Positions 9,920 through 18,190 are shown, counted from the first letter of the stretch. The stretch: 64,000 nt of DNA from Poseidonocella pacifica (GCF_900111875.1 NZ_FOJU01000001.1:124001-188000), one strand, 5' to 3'. Numbers and translations are program-made. Notes: generated by a model from the letters alone, not told the origin.

Positions 9920-10117
9920 TCAATCCCTTTTCTTCGCAGATTCTTTCTGCATATCGATCCAGCTATTGAGGTCCGATCTCTTGAAGCGCCATGCGCCTGC
10001 AACCTTGAACCCAGGCAGATCGCCACGCTTAACGAGCCGGTAGACTGTCTTCACGTCGACGTTCAGATAGCCAGCCACATCTCGCACGGTCATAGCTTGG
10101 TCAGCCGTATCCGTCAT
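9920..10117 (-). CDS. Small excisionase-type HTH protein heading the restriction operon
   Basis: This 65-aa protein has a MerR/excisionase-type helix-turn-helix (MTVRDVAGYLNVDVKTVYRL) followed by the GAWRFKRSDLNSWI wing found in the excisionase-family HTH_17. The ATG at 10117 begins MTDTADQ; a longer frame to 10216 lacks support. It lies 10 nt before the hsdM GTG, so it is first in the operon and a likely regulator of the restriction genes. It could also be a left-over excisionase from a smaller element that brought the restriction cargo in. Confidence 0.75.
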   Translation of the reverse strand: MTDTADQAMTVRDVAGYLNVDVKTVYRLVKRGDLPGFKVAGAWRFKRSDLNSWIDMQKESAKKRD

Positions 10118-10314
10118 TATCGCATCCTCGCTGATGTTCTTACGATAGCAGCGGAGAATAGGGCAAACCAGTCCATTCTCGTCTAAGTTTGCTTTTGCAT
10201 AAAAAAATCGCTTCACGACTGAACTTTTTGGGTTAGCTCTGGCAGAGTTGAGCTGCGATGCGAGGCTCGTGAAGGCAGTCCTGGGCGTATTTCACTTAAA
10301 TCTGAAATTGCGAC

Positions 10315-10749
10315 TTAGGACTGGCTTTCGGTCGCGCGTAGATCATTTTCGATTTCTCGAGACAGTTCCTTCGCGAATGTCGGGCCCTTAGAAAGACGCC
10401 GTGACAGCGTTTTTACAAATCCGCCATACCGCTCTTTCCCTTTGGCCTTGGCCGCTGAGTAGGTGTCGTCTGGCAAAGGTGGCGTTGTCGTCAGCCAGAA
10501 GCGGACGAACAGCGCCAGCGCCTCGGTCGTGATCTCCTGATCGCGTTCCAGCCGCTCGAGCGACCGCGTCAGACGGTCCAGCCTGCGGACGATCGCGGCC
10601 TCGCTCTGTTCGGCGCTGTCGGGTGAAAGGAACGACGCCAGTGCCGCTTCGATGATCTGGGTTTTGGGGACGCGCCGCCGCGCGGCCAGTTCGTTGATTT
10701 CATCAAAGAGGGCTGCGTCTACATAGGCAGTGATCTTGGCTTTCTTCAT
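10315..10749 (-). CDS. CopG-family ribbon-helix-helix protein of the transfer region
   Basis: This 144-aa protein has an N-terminal ribbon-helix-helix (KAKITAYVDAALFDEINELAARRRVPKTQII) and a coiled, charged remainder. Genes of this type sit between traG and trbB in many alphaproteobacterial ICEs and are thought to control transfer genes. Its start lies 9 nt after the traG stop, so it is the last gene of the leftward tra operon here. The trbB that usually follows is replaced by the restriction operon. Confidence 0.8.
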   Translation of the reverse strand: MKKAKITAYVDAALFDEINELAARRRVPKTQIIEAALASFLSPDSAEQSEAAIVRRLDRLTRSLERLERDQEITTEALALFVRFWLTTTPPLPDDTYSAAKAKGKERYGGFVKTLSRRLSKGPTFAKELSREIENDLRATESQS

Positions 10750-10758
10750 GGGGTCACC

Positions 10759-12753
10759 TCACAGTTCGATCCCGTCGTCCGGATCGAGGGCCGCTTGACG
10801 CGCGGCGTGGCGGAAACGGGTCTGCATGGTACGGGCGCGTTGGGCCTCGTCGTCAGGTTCGTCTTCGAGAGCCGCGAATTCCTCGCGCGGGAACGGCAAC
10901 TCAGGCGCCACATCTTCATGCTCTTGGATCTCAGGCTCTCGTCGGATGCCGCCATCCGCGTCCTCAGCGGGCTTTTTCATGCCAGCTTCGTGAGGGGGTG
11001 TGACCGGCTGAAGACAGCTCCAATCGTCGGTTCCTGCAGGGCTGACGGGTGCAGATGCTTCCACTATAGACGGCTTTTGGATTCTCGCCTGCAGTTGCGC
11101 GTCGCGGAAGTACCGGACTTTCTGCGCCCGGATTGGTGCCGCGCCCGACACGAGGATGATTTCGTCATCGGGTGGAAGCTGCATGATCTCACCGGGGGTG
11201 AGCAAGGCCCGGGCGGTTTCCTGGCGAGAGACCATCAAATGTCCGAGCCAGGGCGACAGGCGGTGCCCGGCATAGTTCTTCATCGCGCGCAGCTCGGTCG
11301 TGGTACCGAGGGCGTCAGACAGGCGCTTCGCCGTGCGTTCGTCATTTGTCGCGAAGGCGACGCGGACATGGCAGTTGTCCAGGATGGCATTGTTCTGGCC
11401 ATAGGCCTTTTCGATCTGGTTCAGCGATTGGGCGATCAGGAAGGCCTTGAGGCCGTAGCCGGCCATGAAGGCCAATTGGCTTTCGAAGAAGTCGAGACGG
11501 CCGAGGGCAGGGAACTCGTCGAGCATGAACAGCAGGCGGTGCTTGCGGTTGGTGTTGTGCAGCTCTTCGGTCAGACGACGACCGATCTGGTTCAGGATCA
11601 GCCGGACCAGCGGTTTGGTGCGGGAGATGTCAGAAGGAGGCACCACCAGGTAGAGAGTGAGCGGTTGCGCGCTGGAGACCAGATCGTCGATACGCCAGTC
11701 GCAGCGGCGGGTGACGGAAGCGACGACCGGGTCACGGTAGAGGCTGAGGAAGGACATGGCCGTGGACAGGACGCCAGAGCGTTCGTTCTCGGATTTGTTC
11801 AGCAACTCGCGCGCGGCCTGGGCGACCACCGGATGGGGGCCGTCACCCAGATGGGGCGTGCGCATCATTGCAGTCAGTGTGGTGGCGATGGGACGCCGAG
11901 GATCGGACAGGAAGGCGGCGACGCCCGCCAGTGTCTTGTCCTTCTCGGCATAGAGGACATGCAGGATCGCGCCGACCAGAAGGGAATGGCTGGTCTTCTC
12001 CCAATGGTTTCGCCGCTCGAGTTGGCCTTCGGGATCGACGAGGATGTCTGCGATGTTTTGCACGTCCCGCACCTCGCGCTCGCCGCGGCGGACCTCGAGC
12101 AGCGGATTGTAGGCGGCGCTGGCGGCATTGGTCGGATCGAAGAGCAGGACACGCCCGAACCGCGCCCGCCATCCGGACGTGAGCTGCCAGTTCTCGCCCT
12201 TGATGTCGTGGACAATCGCGGAGCCGGGCCAGGTCAGCAGGCTTGGGATCACCAGGCCGACGCCCTTGCCGGAGCGGGTGGGGGCGAAGCACAGCACGTG
12301 TTCCGGGCCGTCATGCCGGAGGTAGCGCTTGTCGAGGCGGCCCAGCACGACCCCGTCGTCTGCGAACAGCCCGGCGGCGGTGATATCCTTGGGGCTTGCC
12401 CATCTGGCAGAGCCATAGGTTGTCACGTCGCTCGCCTCGCGCGCCCGCAGGACCGACAGCAAGATGGCGACGGCAAGGGCGGCGATCCCGCCAGCGCCGG
12501 CGATTGCGGCCCCTTCCATGAAGACGCGGGGCGCGTAGGCGTCGTACCAGTACCACCAGGTGAAGACCTGCCACGGGCGGTAGATCGGCAGGCCGAACAG
12601 GGCGGTGAGAGGCGCGCCAAGCTGGGGCTGGAACCCCAGACGAAACGCGACCCATTGCGTCGCCGCCCAGACGAAGAGCAGCGCCACGATGCTGACGATG
12701 ATGATCTGGCCCCAGAGGATCTTGGTGGCCGATGCCGTGTCCTGACGGCTCAT
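10759..12753 (-). CDS. traG: Conjugal transfer coupling protein TraG (VirD4 family)
   Basis: This 664-aa protein has N-terminal membrane segments (IIIVSIVALLFVWAA and a second near residue 75), then the ATPase domain with Walker A in CFAPTRSGKGVGLV and the downstream SAIVHDIKGENW. It couples the relaxase-DNA complex to the type IV secretion channel at the inner membrane. I chose the ATG at 12753 (MSRQD) because AAAGGA precedes it; the frame runs further to 12807 but would enter the relaxase gene. The tail (about residues 560-664) is acidic and low complexity. Confidence 0.93.
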   Translation of the reverse strand: MSRQDTASATKILWGQIIIVSIVALLFVWAATQWVAFRLGFQPQLGAPLTALFGLPIYRPWQVFTWWYWYDAYAPRVFMEGAAIAGAGGIAALAVAILLSVLRAREASDVTTYGSARWASPKDITAAGLFADDGVVLGRLDKRYLRHDGPEHVLCFAPTRSGKGVGLVIPSLLTWPGSAIVHDIKGENWQLTSGWRARFGRVLLFDPTNAASAAYNPLLEVRRGEREVRDVQNIADILVDPEGQLERRNHWEKTSHSLLVGAILHVLYAEKDKTLAGVAAFLSDPRRPIATTLTAMMRTPHLGDGPHPVVAQAARELLNKSENERSGVLSTAMSFLSLYRDPVVASVTRRCDWRIDDLVSSAQPLTLYLVVPPSDISRTKPLVRLILNQIGRRLTEELHNTNRKHRLLFMLDEFPALGRLDFFESQLAFMAGYGLKAFLIAQSLNQIEKAYGQNNAILDNCHVRVAFATNDERTAKRLSDALGTTTELRAMKNYAGHRLSPWLGHLMVSRQETARALLTPGEIMQLPPDDEIILVSGAAPIRAQKVRYFRDAQLQARIQKPSIVEASAPVSPAGTDDWSCLQPVTPPHEAGMKKPAEDADGGIRREPEIQEHEDVAPELPFPREEFAALEDEPDDEAQRARTMQTRFRHAARQAALDPDDGIEL

Positions 12754-12770
12754 GGTGATGTCCTTTCTGC

Positions 12771-14528
12771 TCAGAGGCTCAGCCCTCGCTTGCGCCCGAG
12801 GCTCCAATCGATCCCGCCGCCGGGCGTCATCGTGCCTGTGACGGTCTGGCCGAGATGGCGTTCGAGTTGGGGGGTCCAGGGGACGAGCGAGAAGCCGAGA
12901 CCATCGTCGATCATGGCGAAGCGGCCCGAGGCGAGATCGAGGCGTTGCCGGAACGTCCCTGTGACGGGTTCGCCCTCGGTCGGCTTGTAACGGGGGAGGC
13001 CGGTTTGTGTGCTGAGGTCTTGAGCGATGGTGTCCAGTTCGCGGTTGCGCAGGGTGGCCAGCAGATCGCGGGCAAAGGTGACCCGCTGCCCTTGCCGTCG
13101 GGCGAGGCCTTCGGCGACCAAATGATCCGCACGCTGCTCCAACGCCTGGCGAACCTCTGCGCCAAATCCAGCACCGCTCAGCGGTGCGCGATCTCGGGCA
13201 AGATGCAGGCGGTCGAGCCAGGTCGCTCCATCGGCCGCGATCTGGGCGGCCAGCGACAGATCGGAACGACCGACAAGCGACAGTTGCTGTGTCCCGTCCG
13301 TCTTCCCTGTCCAGAGCCGGGTTTCGACAATGCCACCTTGCGGCGTGTCGCCGGTCGCATCGAGATCCCGGAAGCGCAGGTGATGAACACGACCGTCAAC
13401 GCCGTCGATGATCGCGTAGCCGGTCCCGGCGTGGTCGTCATGAAAGCCGCGTTCCACGAGCCGCCCGAGGATCGGGGCGGTGGGTGTGCCTTCGATGGCG
13501 AAATCACCCGCTGCGCGGTTGCGGTCGGCGCCCATGGCGCGGTGCATCCGTTTGATGATGTCGCCGCGCATCCCAAGCTCGCGCAGAGTGTCTTCGGCAT
13601 CTGGTTTCAACTCCCAGACGGCAGGGGCCAATTGTTCGGCCAGCCCAAGCCTCTCCAGTGACTGGGCGCGGCCGATCATCAAGCGGCGCAGCAACGGATC
13701 GCGGGGTCCCGGCGTTCCGCGGCGCAGGTCGGCGATGCCGGCATGATCGTCCGCCAGGGATCGCAGGCCGCGGTCGAGATCGGTCCAGCGCTCCGCTGTG
13801 ACCTGCGTTTCCAGCGCTTGGGAAATCTCCCGCGCGCTGCGGGGGCCCAGTTCCAGTTGTACGAGGTCTTCTGCGCGCGCGCGAAACCCCTGGCTGATAT
13901 AGTCACGCGAGATCACAAGGTCCCGCCCATCGTCGGCCTTTCCGCGCACCAGGATGTGCACATGCGGATTGTCGGTGTTCCAGTGATCGACGGCGACCCA
14001 GTCGAGTGTTGTGCCGAGATCCCGTTCGGCTCGGGCCATCAGATCCCGGGTGAAGGCGCGCAGATCCTCGAGATCGCCCGCGTCTTCCGGCGAGATGATG
14101 AACCGGAAATGATGCCGGTCCTCTTCGCAGCGCGCCGCAAATCCGCCCCGGTCGAGTTCATCGCGTTCACACCCGAACAAGTCGGCGTCGCGCCCGTCCT
14201 GACCGACGCCATCGCGCTGCAGGTAGCCGAGATGCTTGGCCATGGGCGCGGAGCGAAAACGCTTGCCTTGGTGGCGCACGACGCGGGCCTTCACGACGAC
14301 GCGTCGGGACGTGCGGGTCAGACCTTTGGCGGTTCGGGCAAACCGTCCACGCCCGAAAGCGGCGTTGCCGGAGCGCGTGCTGCCCGCGCCGATACGATAG
14401 CCGGTATGTCCGGATTTCCGCGCTGCACGCATCACCTCGTTGACGAAGCGTGTTGATTGCTTCGGGGTCTTGCCGCCGTCGCGGATACGCCCGGGCCGTA
14501 TGCGGAGGTCATCGTCGCGCCCGGTCAT
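12771..14528 (-). CDS. rlxS: Relaxase/mobilization nuclease with DUF3363 domain (RlxS)
   Basis: This 585-aa protein has the relaxase histidine motifs RHHFRFIISPEDA and HWNTDNPHVHILVRG (HxDx3PHxHxLVRG-like) and a DUF3363-type C-terminal half. It nicks oriT, stays bound to the 5' end and leads the strand into the recipient. The start at 14528 (MTGRDDD) is preferred over one 10 codons upstream. A basic segment rich in Arg (about 55-95) follows the start. The order traF, transglycosylase, rlxS, traG matches the ICEMlSymR7A type of alphaproteobacterial ICE. Confidence 0.92.
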   Translation of the reverse strand: MTGRDDDLRIRPGRIRDGGKTPKQSTRFVNEVMRAARKSGHTGYRIGAGSTRSGNAAFGRGRFARTAKGLTRTSRRVVVKARVVRHQGKRFRSAPMAKHLGYLQRDGVGQDGRDADLFGCERDELDRGGFAARCEEDRHHFRFIISPEDAGDLEDLRAFTRDLMARAERDLGTTLDWVAVDHWNTDNPHVHILVRGKADDGRDLVISRDYISQGFRARAEDLVQLELGPRSAREISQALETQVTAERWTDLDRGLRSLADDHAGIADLRRGTPGPRDPLLRRLMIGRAQSLERLGLAEQLAPAVWELKPDAEDTLRELGMRGDIIKRMHRAMGADRNRAAGDFAIEGTPTAPILGRLVERGFHDDHAGTGYAIIDGVDGRVHHLRFRDLDATGDTPQGGIVETRLWTGKTDGTQQLSLVGRSDLSLAAQIAADGATWLDRLHLARDRAPLSGAGFGAEVRQALEQRADHLVAEGLARRQGQRVTFARDLLATLRNRELDTIAQDLSTQTGLPRYKPTEGEPVTGTFRQRLDLASGRFAMIDDGLGFSLVPWTPQLERHLGQTVTGTMTPGGGIDWSLGRKRGLSL

Positions 14529-14772
14529 GGCCGCACTCGCTTGCAGAACATGCCCCACAAAGAATATCGCAAAATCAGCATTTTAGATGAAGTCCTGCGG
14601 CATGCAGCTTGGATGTGCCGCACAAATCCTCGAAGAGAAACAACAGCTTGAGGCCCGCTTGCGGCACCTCTTTTATCTCGCGCTCTTTCTGTTGAAACCC
14701 TGCGCGTCGACCCGCCCCGGCACATTCCTGCGACCGGGCATTCCAGACCTCGCCATGGTGCGATTCCGCGGA

Positions 14773-15477
14773 TCATGGCGTTTGCCCCCGGCTGAGAGGC
14801 ACGAAGATGCCGTACTGAGATGCGTCAGACGCAATCCGTTGGGCGTCATCACCCGGGGTTTGACCCTCCTCAGCCATTGCCGCGAACAACGGGGCGTCGC
14901 GCCAGTCCTGAGTCGTCTGCGGGCGGCTGACTGCCCGCGCGACGTCGGTTCCATCGGCGATGAGTGGCGCGAGGATGGCGAGGTAATTGCGGGTTTCACG
15001 CGGCAAGGCGCGCCCGGTATCAAGGTGCTCTTGGTAGCGCGCAGGCCCGGCATTGTAGGCCGCGAGAAAGCCGGGTGACCCGAACCGGTCGTACATTTGC
15101 CGCAGATAGGCGGTACCGGCTAGGATGTTGTCGCGTGGATCGAAAGGGTCATTGCCAAGCCTATAGGCTACACGCAATTCGGCCCAGGTACCGGGCATGA
15201 TCTGCATAAGCCCCATGGCGCCCGCGTGACTCACCGAGCGCGGATTGCCCGCACTCTCGACCTCCATGACGGCACGGATCCAAGGCTGCGGGATGCCGAA
15301 CATGCGCGCGGCTTCTGCGATATGGATGTCGATGGGTTGCTGCTCAGGTGCTGGAACACTGCGGTCCTGAGCGATCACGGCGGGCGGTGCCATGGTGATC
15401 GGCATGCAGAGGATCAGTACAAGCGCGGTCGTGACGCCCGCGTGCCGACGGCTGTGACCGCGTTCAAGACTACGCAT
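14773..15477 (-). CDS. Lytic transglycosylase (SLT domain), conjugation-associated
   Basis: This 234-aa exported protein opens holes in peptidoglycan for the conjugation channel. An N-terminal hydrophobic signal segment (TTALVLILCMPITMAPPAVIA) is followed by the SLT domain, with catalytic Glu in AVMEVESAGNP, then GAMGLMQIMPGTW and AAYNAG. The start at 15477 (MRSLERG) overlaps the end of traF by 8 nt. The 244 bp between its stop and the rlxS start hold no gene I can support. Confidence 0.9.
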   Translation of the reverse strand: MRSLERGHSRRHAGVTTALVLILCMPITMAPPAVIAQDRSVPAPEQQPIDIHIAEAARMFGIPQPWIRAVMEVESAGNPRSVSHAGAMGLMQIMPGTWAELRVAYRLGNDPFDPRDNILAGTAYLRQMYDRFGSPGFLAAYNAGPARYQEHLDTGRALPRETRNYLAILAPLIADGTDVARAVSRPQTTQDWRDAPLFAAMAEEGQTPGDDAQRIASDASQYGIFVPLSRGQTP

Positions 15478-15991
15478 CTTCCGCCCCTCCAAATGTCCAA
15501 AGAGGGATGGCACGCCCGAGGATCGTGTCCGCTGACAAGGGCCCGAAATACCGTCCATCGAGGCTGTCGGCGACGCCAGCAAGGAGCAGGAAGACCTCGT
15601 CCGAAGCGAGCGTCAAACATCCCGTCCAACTAGGAAGCGGGCGGCCCTGTTGGTCAGCCGATACTGCCTGGGCAACAACGGTGCCACCGATGGCTATATC
15701 GAGACCATCGCGACAGACGGTCATGCCGGAGACGGCCGCGATGCGTTTCAACAGCAAGGTATCCGCACTGACATAGCCGCGTTCAACCATCCCGGATGAC
15801 AGGTCTTTCGGCAGGCGCACGGCAACGAGATTGCCCAACGATGGCGGGTTGGACGCTCGAACAACGTAAAGTCCGACCGGCACGCTTGCTGAGGCATTCC
15901 AGATCAGACGCGGTGTGCGGTCGATCTGTGCAGCTGCGAGAAGACTAAGGGACAAACCGGCCGCGAGGAGGGGAGAGACCGCCGTGCTCAT
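15470..15991 (-). CDS. traF: S26-family signal peptidase, conjugal transfer TraF
   Basis: This 173-aa membrane-anchored S26 serine peptidase has the nucleophile segment ASVPVGLYVV (SxPxGxY) and the general-base lysine in LLLKRIAAVSGMTV. TraF enzymes mature or cyclise the conjugative pilin. The start at 15991 (MSTAVSP) gives a short hydrophobic anchor (LLAAGLSLSLLAAAQ). The gene overlaps both neighbours by a few bases, so rdfS-DUF2840-traF-transglycosylase read as one operon. Confidence 0.9.
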   Translation of the reverse strand: MSTAVSPLLAAGLSLSLLAAAQIDRTPRLIWNASASVPVGLYVVRASNPPSLGNLVAVRLPKDLSSGMVERGYVSADTLLLKRIAAVSGMTVCRDGLDIAIGGTVVAQAVSADQQGRPLPSWTGCLTLASDEVFLLLAGVADSLDGRYFGPLSADTILGRAIPLWTFGGAEDA

Positions 15992-16446
15992 GTCGTCACC
16001 ATGCGACGCTTGAGCCAGGCCGCATGCCGGGCAGGGGTGTAAGGCCGGGGCTCCAATGCCGCGGTCAGGCGGTTGTGGACGTGCCGCCAATGATCGGGAC
16101 AGACATCTTCCGGTGCGATGCCATAGCTTTCCACGATGTCGACGGACCGCAGCGCCGCCTCGACCTTGGGCCAGCCGGAGAGGCGCAGCAAAAGCTCTCC
16201 GCCTGGCGTGACACAGGGCACCGTGGAGCAGGGCTCGCCAGCGCCGACGGCGCGCAGAATGTCGATCCGGCTTTCAACGGTGCCGTGGTCGTTCGACGAC
16301 CAGCGGACGAGCGCGAAGATCGCGCCGGGAGCGAAGGCCACGCGCTTTTCCGTGCGGGTCAGGATGGTTTCCCCGGCCATCTGACCAAAACGGATCCAGC
16401 GCTCGATACGCCCTTCGATCCAGGTGAGGTGGACAAGTGTCTGCAT
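15988..16446 (-). CDS. DUF2840 domain-containing protein
   Basis: This 152-aa protein (MQTLVHLTWIEGRIERWIRFG) matches DUF2840, a family seen almost only between rdfS/alpA-like and traF genes in alphaproteobacterial ICEs. Its function is unknown. The start at 16446 lies 4 nt after the rdfS stop, and its end overlaps the traF start by 4 nt (ATGA). Conserved features include RWSSNDHGTVESRIDIL and a basic C-terminus. Confidence 0.8.
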   Translation of the reverse strand: MQTLVHLTWIEGRIERWIRFGQMAGETILTRTEKRVAFAPGAIFALVRWSSNDHGTVESRIDILRAVGAGEPCSTVPCVTPGGELLLRLSGWPKVEAALRSVDIVESYGIAPEDVCPDHWRHVHNRLTAALEPRPYTPARHAAWLKRRMVTT

Positions 16447-16450
16447 CGGC

Positions 16451-16732
16451 TCAGCGCTCACGCCGCAGATAGGCCGGCGAAACGGCTGCATGGCGTTTGG
16501 CGGGCAGAACGCGATCGTCGGTCTCGTCCGAAGTAGAGGTCTTCTCGCCTCGTGTGACCCAGGCCTGCAGATCGTCGACCGCGTACACGACGCGCCCGCC
16601 GATTTTTGAGTAGCGCGGGCCCGTGCCGTAGGTCCGGTGTTTTTCCAGCGTTCGGCCAGACAGACCGAGAAAACGGGCGGCTTCCGGGGTTCTGAGGTAA
16701 CGGGGCGGTAGTCCTTCGTTGGGGTCGGGCAT
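16451..16732 (-). CDS. rdfS: AlpA/RdfS-type excisionase (recombination directionality factor)
   Basis: This 93-aa winged HTH protein (YLRTPEAARFLGLSGRTLEKHRT, then YSKIGGRVVYAVDDLQAWV) matches the AlpA/HTH_17 excisionases. In ICEMlSymR7A the equivalent RdfS drives the integrase toward excision and is switched on by FseA. It is the first gene of the operon running into DUF2840, traF, transglycosylase, rlxS and traG, so excision and transfer genes would be expressed together. A strong hairpin and a GGAGA ribosome-binding site lie just upstream. Confidence 0.82.
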   Translation of the reverse strand: MPDPNEGLPPRYLRTPEAARFLGLSGRTLEKHRTYGTGPRYSKIGGRVVYAVDDLQAWVTRGEKTSTSDETDDRVLPAKRHAAVSPAYLRRER

Positions 16733-16755
16733 TTGAACATCTCCGGTGGCTAGGC

Positions 16756-16776
16756 CCCGCGACGGCGCGTCGCGGG
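16756..16776 (-). promoter_or_regulatory. Leader hairpin upstream of rdfS
   Basis: An 8-bp perfect stem (CCCGCGAC/GTCGCGGG) with a 5-nt loop lies 23 nt before the rdfS ATG and ahead of its GGAGA. Position and loop size match the hairpins before four other ICE genes, but the loop sequence differs (GCGCC). Confidence 0.45.
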
Positions 16777-16908
16777 CTGTCGGAGGTCATCAAAACGGAG
16801 AAGGGCGCAGGGGAGGGATGACGAAGATCGCGGCGCGAAAACGTCACCCCTCAAAGGCCAACTTGATCAGGCCCAATGAGGGTTCGAACTTCGGGCATTG
16901 CGCGGCGA

Positions 16909-17487
16909 TCACTTGCGCGGCTTGGAGCGCCCCGTTGGACCGCGACCGAGAAGGAGAAAGCGATAGCCTTTGGTGGTCAGATGCGTTCCATGGGCCGACA
17001 GTCGGGTGATCTGGGCTTTCAGGGAGCTGGTTTTCCAATGTTCACGCGACACTGCCTCCACGCCGAACACATGCCGTGCGATTGTCTGATAGCTCGCGCT
17101 GTTTCGGCGCGCATCGACCGTGCGCAGTGCAAGCTGGATGCGTCGTCGCTGCTGCGGTGTCAGGGGCGGAGGATGTCGTTTTTGGCGCAGCAATTGCACA
17201 CGGAGCGCTTCGAGAGTGTCGAGCCGTGCCGCCCAATGTTTGTCCAGCGGAACCAGAATCCCAACCGGGCGTTTGAGGCTATTGGGATCCAGCACGAGCA
17301 ACGCGCCTGTTGCGAGGCGCACATACATCAAGCCGTCCTGCGTTCCGATGACGGTCAGATCATCTGCATCAATATGCGGCGCGGTGTTGCTGCCGCCGGG
17401 GACCGGCACTGCATATCCGACCGCTGCCGGGGCGATTGATGGTTTCCAGAACACGGGTGCATTGGGTGCGTCGATGTCCGGATCAAC
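16909..17487 (-). CDS. FseA-like activator, C-terminal part (DUF2285)
   Basis: This is the second part of a split activator, about 192 residues from VDPDIDAPNAPVFWKP to a basic C-terminus. The DUF2285 helix-turn-helix segment covers about RRIQLALRTVDARR to SREHWKTSSLKAQ and THLTTKGYRFLL. In ICEMlSymR7A the matching reading frame is joined to an upstream one by a +1 ribosomal frameshift to make FseA, the activator of rdfS. Here it is in the +1 frame relative to the 17483-17653 ORF, and joining them restores the family's sequence without a gap. A GTG at 17454 could start a shorter stand-alone product. Confidence 0.8.
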   Translation of the reverse strand, partial: VDPDIDAPNAPVFWKPSIAPAAVGYAVPVPGGSNTAPHIDADDLTVIGTQDGLMYVRLATGALLVLDPNSLKRPVGILVPLDKHWAARLDTLEALRVQLLRQKRHPPPLTPQQRRRIQLALRTVDARRNSASYQTIARHVFGVEAVSREHWKTSSLKAQITRLSAHGTHLTTKGYRFLLLGRGPTGRSKPRK

Positions 17488-17494
17488 CGGGAAA
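17483..17494 (-). other. Apparent +1 frameshift site in fseA-like gene
   Basis: On the coding strand the codons read TTT CCC GGT TGA. Skipping one base after TTT or CCC puts GTT GAT in frame, giving Phe-Pro-Val-Asp as in intact relatives. A proline codon CCC followed by G is a plausible +1 slip site, with a stop codon just behind it. A sequencing or assembly error would look the same. Confidence 0.6.
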
Positions 17495-17653
17495 TCGCAA
17501 CCCCCATGCGGCCGGTGATTTCAATCCATCCCGCATTTGCGGGTAATTGGCGCGATAGTCGGAATTGCGGCGCAAGCATTCCCAGGCCAGCCCGGACAGG
17601 TCGAGACTGTCGAAATGCTTGTAAGCCGCTTCGTCTTGCCAATCTTTGGTCAT
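17483..17653 (-). CDS. FseA-like activator, N-terminal part (DUF6499-type)
   Basis: This 56-codon ORF (MTKDWQDEAAYKHFDSLDLS, then LAWECLRRNSDYRANY) is the N-terminal domain normally joined to DUF2285. It ends GLRFPG-stop, where relatives continue LRFP-VDP. The ATG at 17653 has GGAG upstream. Reading through with a +1 shift near 17489 would give a protein of about 247 aa. Confidence 0.78.
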   Translation of the reverse strand: MTKDWQDEAAYKHFDSLDLSGLAWECLRRNSDYRANYPQMRDGLKSPAAWGLRFPG

Positions 17654-17782
17654 GGCGAAGCTCCGCGTCGGCTGTTTCGATAGAATGAGTATAACTTGGT
17701 GACGCGCCAAAACGACGGCAAGAACGGTTGCTTTGCGCAGCCTGCGCGGGTGTTCGCCGATCTCGGATGGATCGGGCGAAGT

Positions 17783-18055
17783 TCAGCCAGTCCGGCCCTC
17801 GAGCAGCTTGCGATAGCCGTGCTCCGTCATCCAGCGGGCGCGGGCGAGGTGGCTGTCGTACATCTTTTTGGCACGATCTGGCTCCTCGGCGGCATCTATA
17901 CCGAACAAAATGTCACTGACTTCCTGCAAGCTGGCACCGCTTTCAGCGGCATCAAACAGGCGCAAATAAAGCGTCATATGCGCGTGGTCGTAATCGGTCA
18001 GCTCATCGCTTTGTGGTGCGAGATCAGCGATCGGCGTGGTGCCGGTAGCAGACAT
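17783..18055 (-). CDS. QseM-like antiactivator (stand-alone DUF2285 domain)
   Basis: This 90-aa protein consists mostly of one DUF2285 domain (HAHMTLYLRLFDAAESGASL, then DSHLARARWMTEHGYRKLL). In ICEMlSymR7A the small DUF2285 protein QseM binds and blocks the activators TraR and FseA, keeping the ICE quiet. Here it is divergent from an Xre-type gene exactly as qseM is from qseC. The start at 18055 is backed by a strong GAGGGGG. The identity is inferred from domain, size and context. Confidence 0.75.
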   Translation of the reverse strand: MSATGTTPIADLAPQSDELTDYDHAHMTLYLRLFDAAESGASLQEVSDILFGIDAAEEPDRAKKMYDSHLARARWMTEHGYRKLLEGRTG

Positions 18056-18092
18056 GATTCCCCCTCGCCGTTGGGCGTTAAGGCTCATAACA

Positions 18093-18112
18093 GCACATCA
18101 GACTGCATGTGC
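18093..18112. promoter_or_regulatory. Candidate operator in the qseM-qseC divergent region
   Basis: The inverted repeat GCACAT-8 nt-ATGTGC lies between the divergent DUF2285 and Xre genes, 38 nt before the former. An ATTATAAT at 18149-18156 nearby could serve as a -10 box on either strand. It is a likely binding site for the Xre protein. Confidence 0.5.
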
Positions 18113-18190
18113 AAGGTCGGATTGCGGTCGGTCAAACTGAAGATGAGCATTATAATACGTCGCACCAAAATACGCGATAGGTTCTTTACT

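Noticed and set aside
9910-10026. Longer N-terminus for HsdM from an ATG at 10026
   Set aside because: It would overlap the HTH gene by about 100 nt and adds a Cys/Arg-rich segment unlike HsdM; the GTG at 9909 has a ribosome-binding site.
10795-12990. Long rightward ORF of 731 codons opposite traG
   Set aside because: It is antisense to a clear TraG in GC-rich DNA; its protein is rich in Arg, Gly and Asp and has no recognisable domain.
16909-17653. Treating the split DUF6499/DUF2285 gene simply as a pseudogene
   Set aside because: Both halves are otherwise intact, the shift is exactly one base before a stop, and the same +1 shift is a known control in the related ICEMlSymR7A gene.
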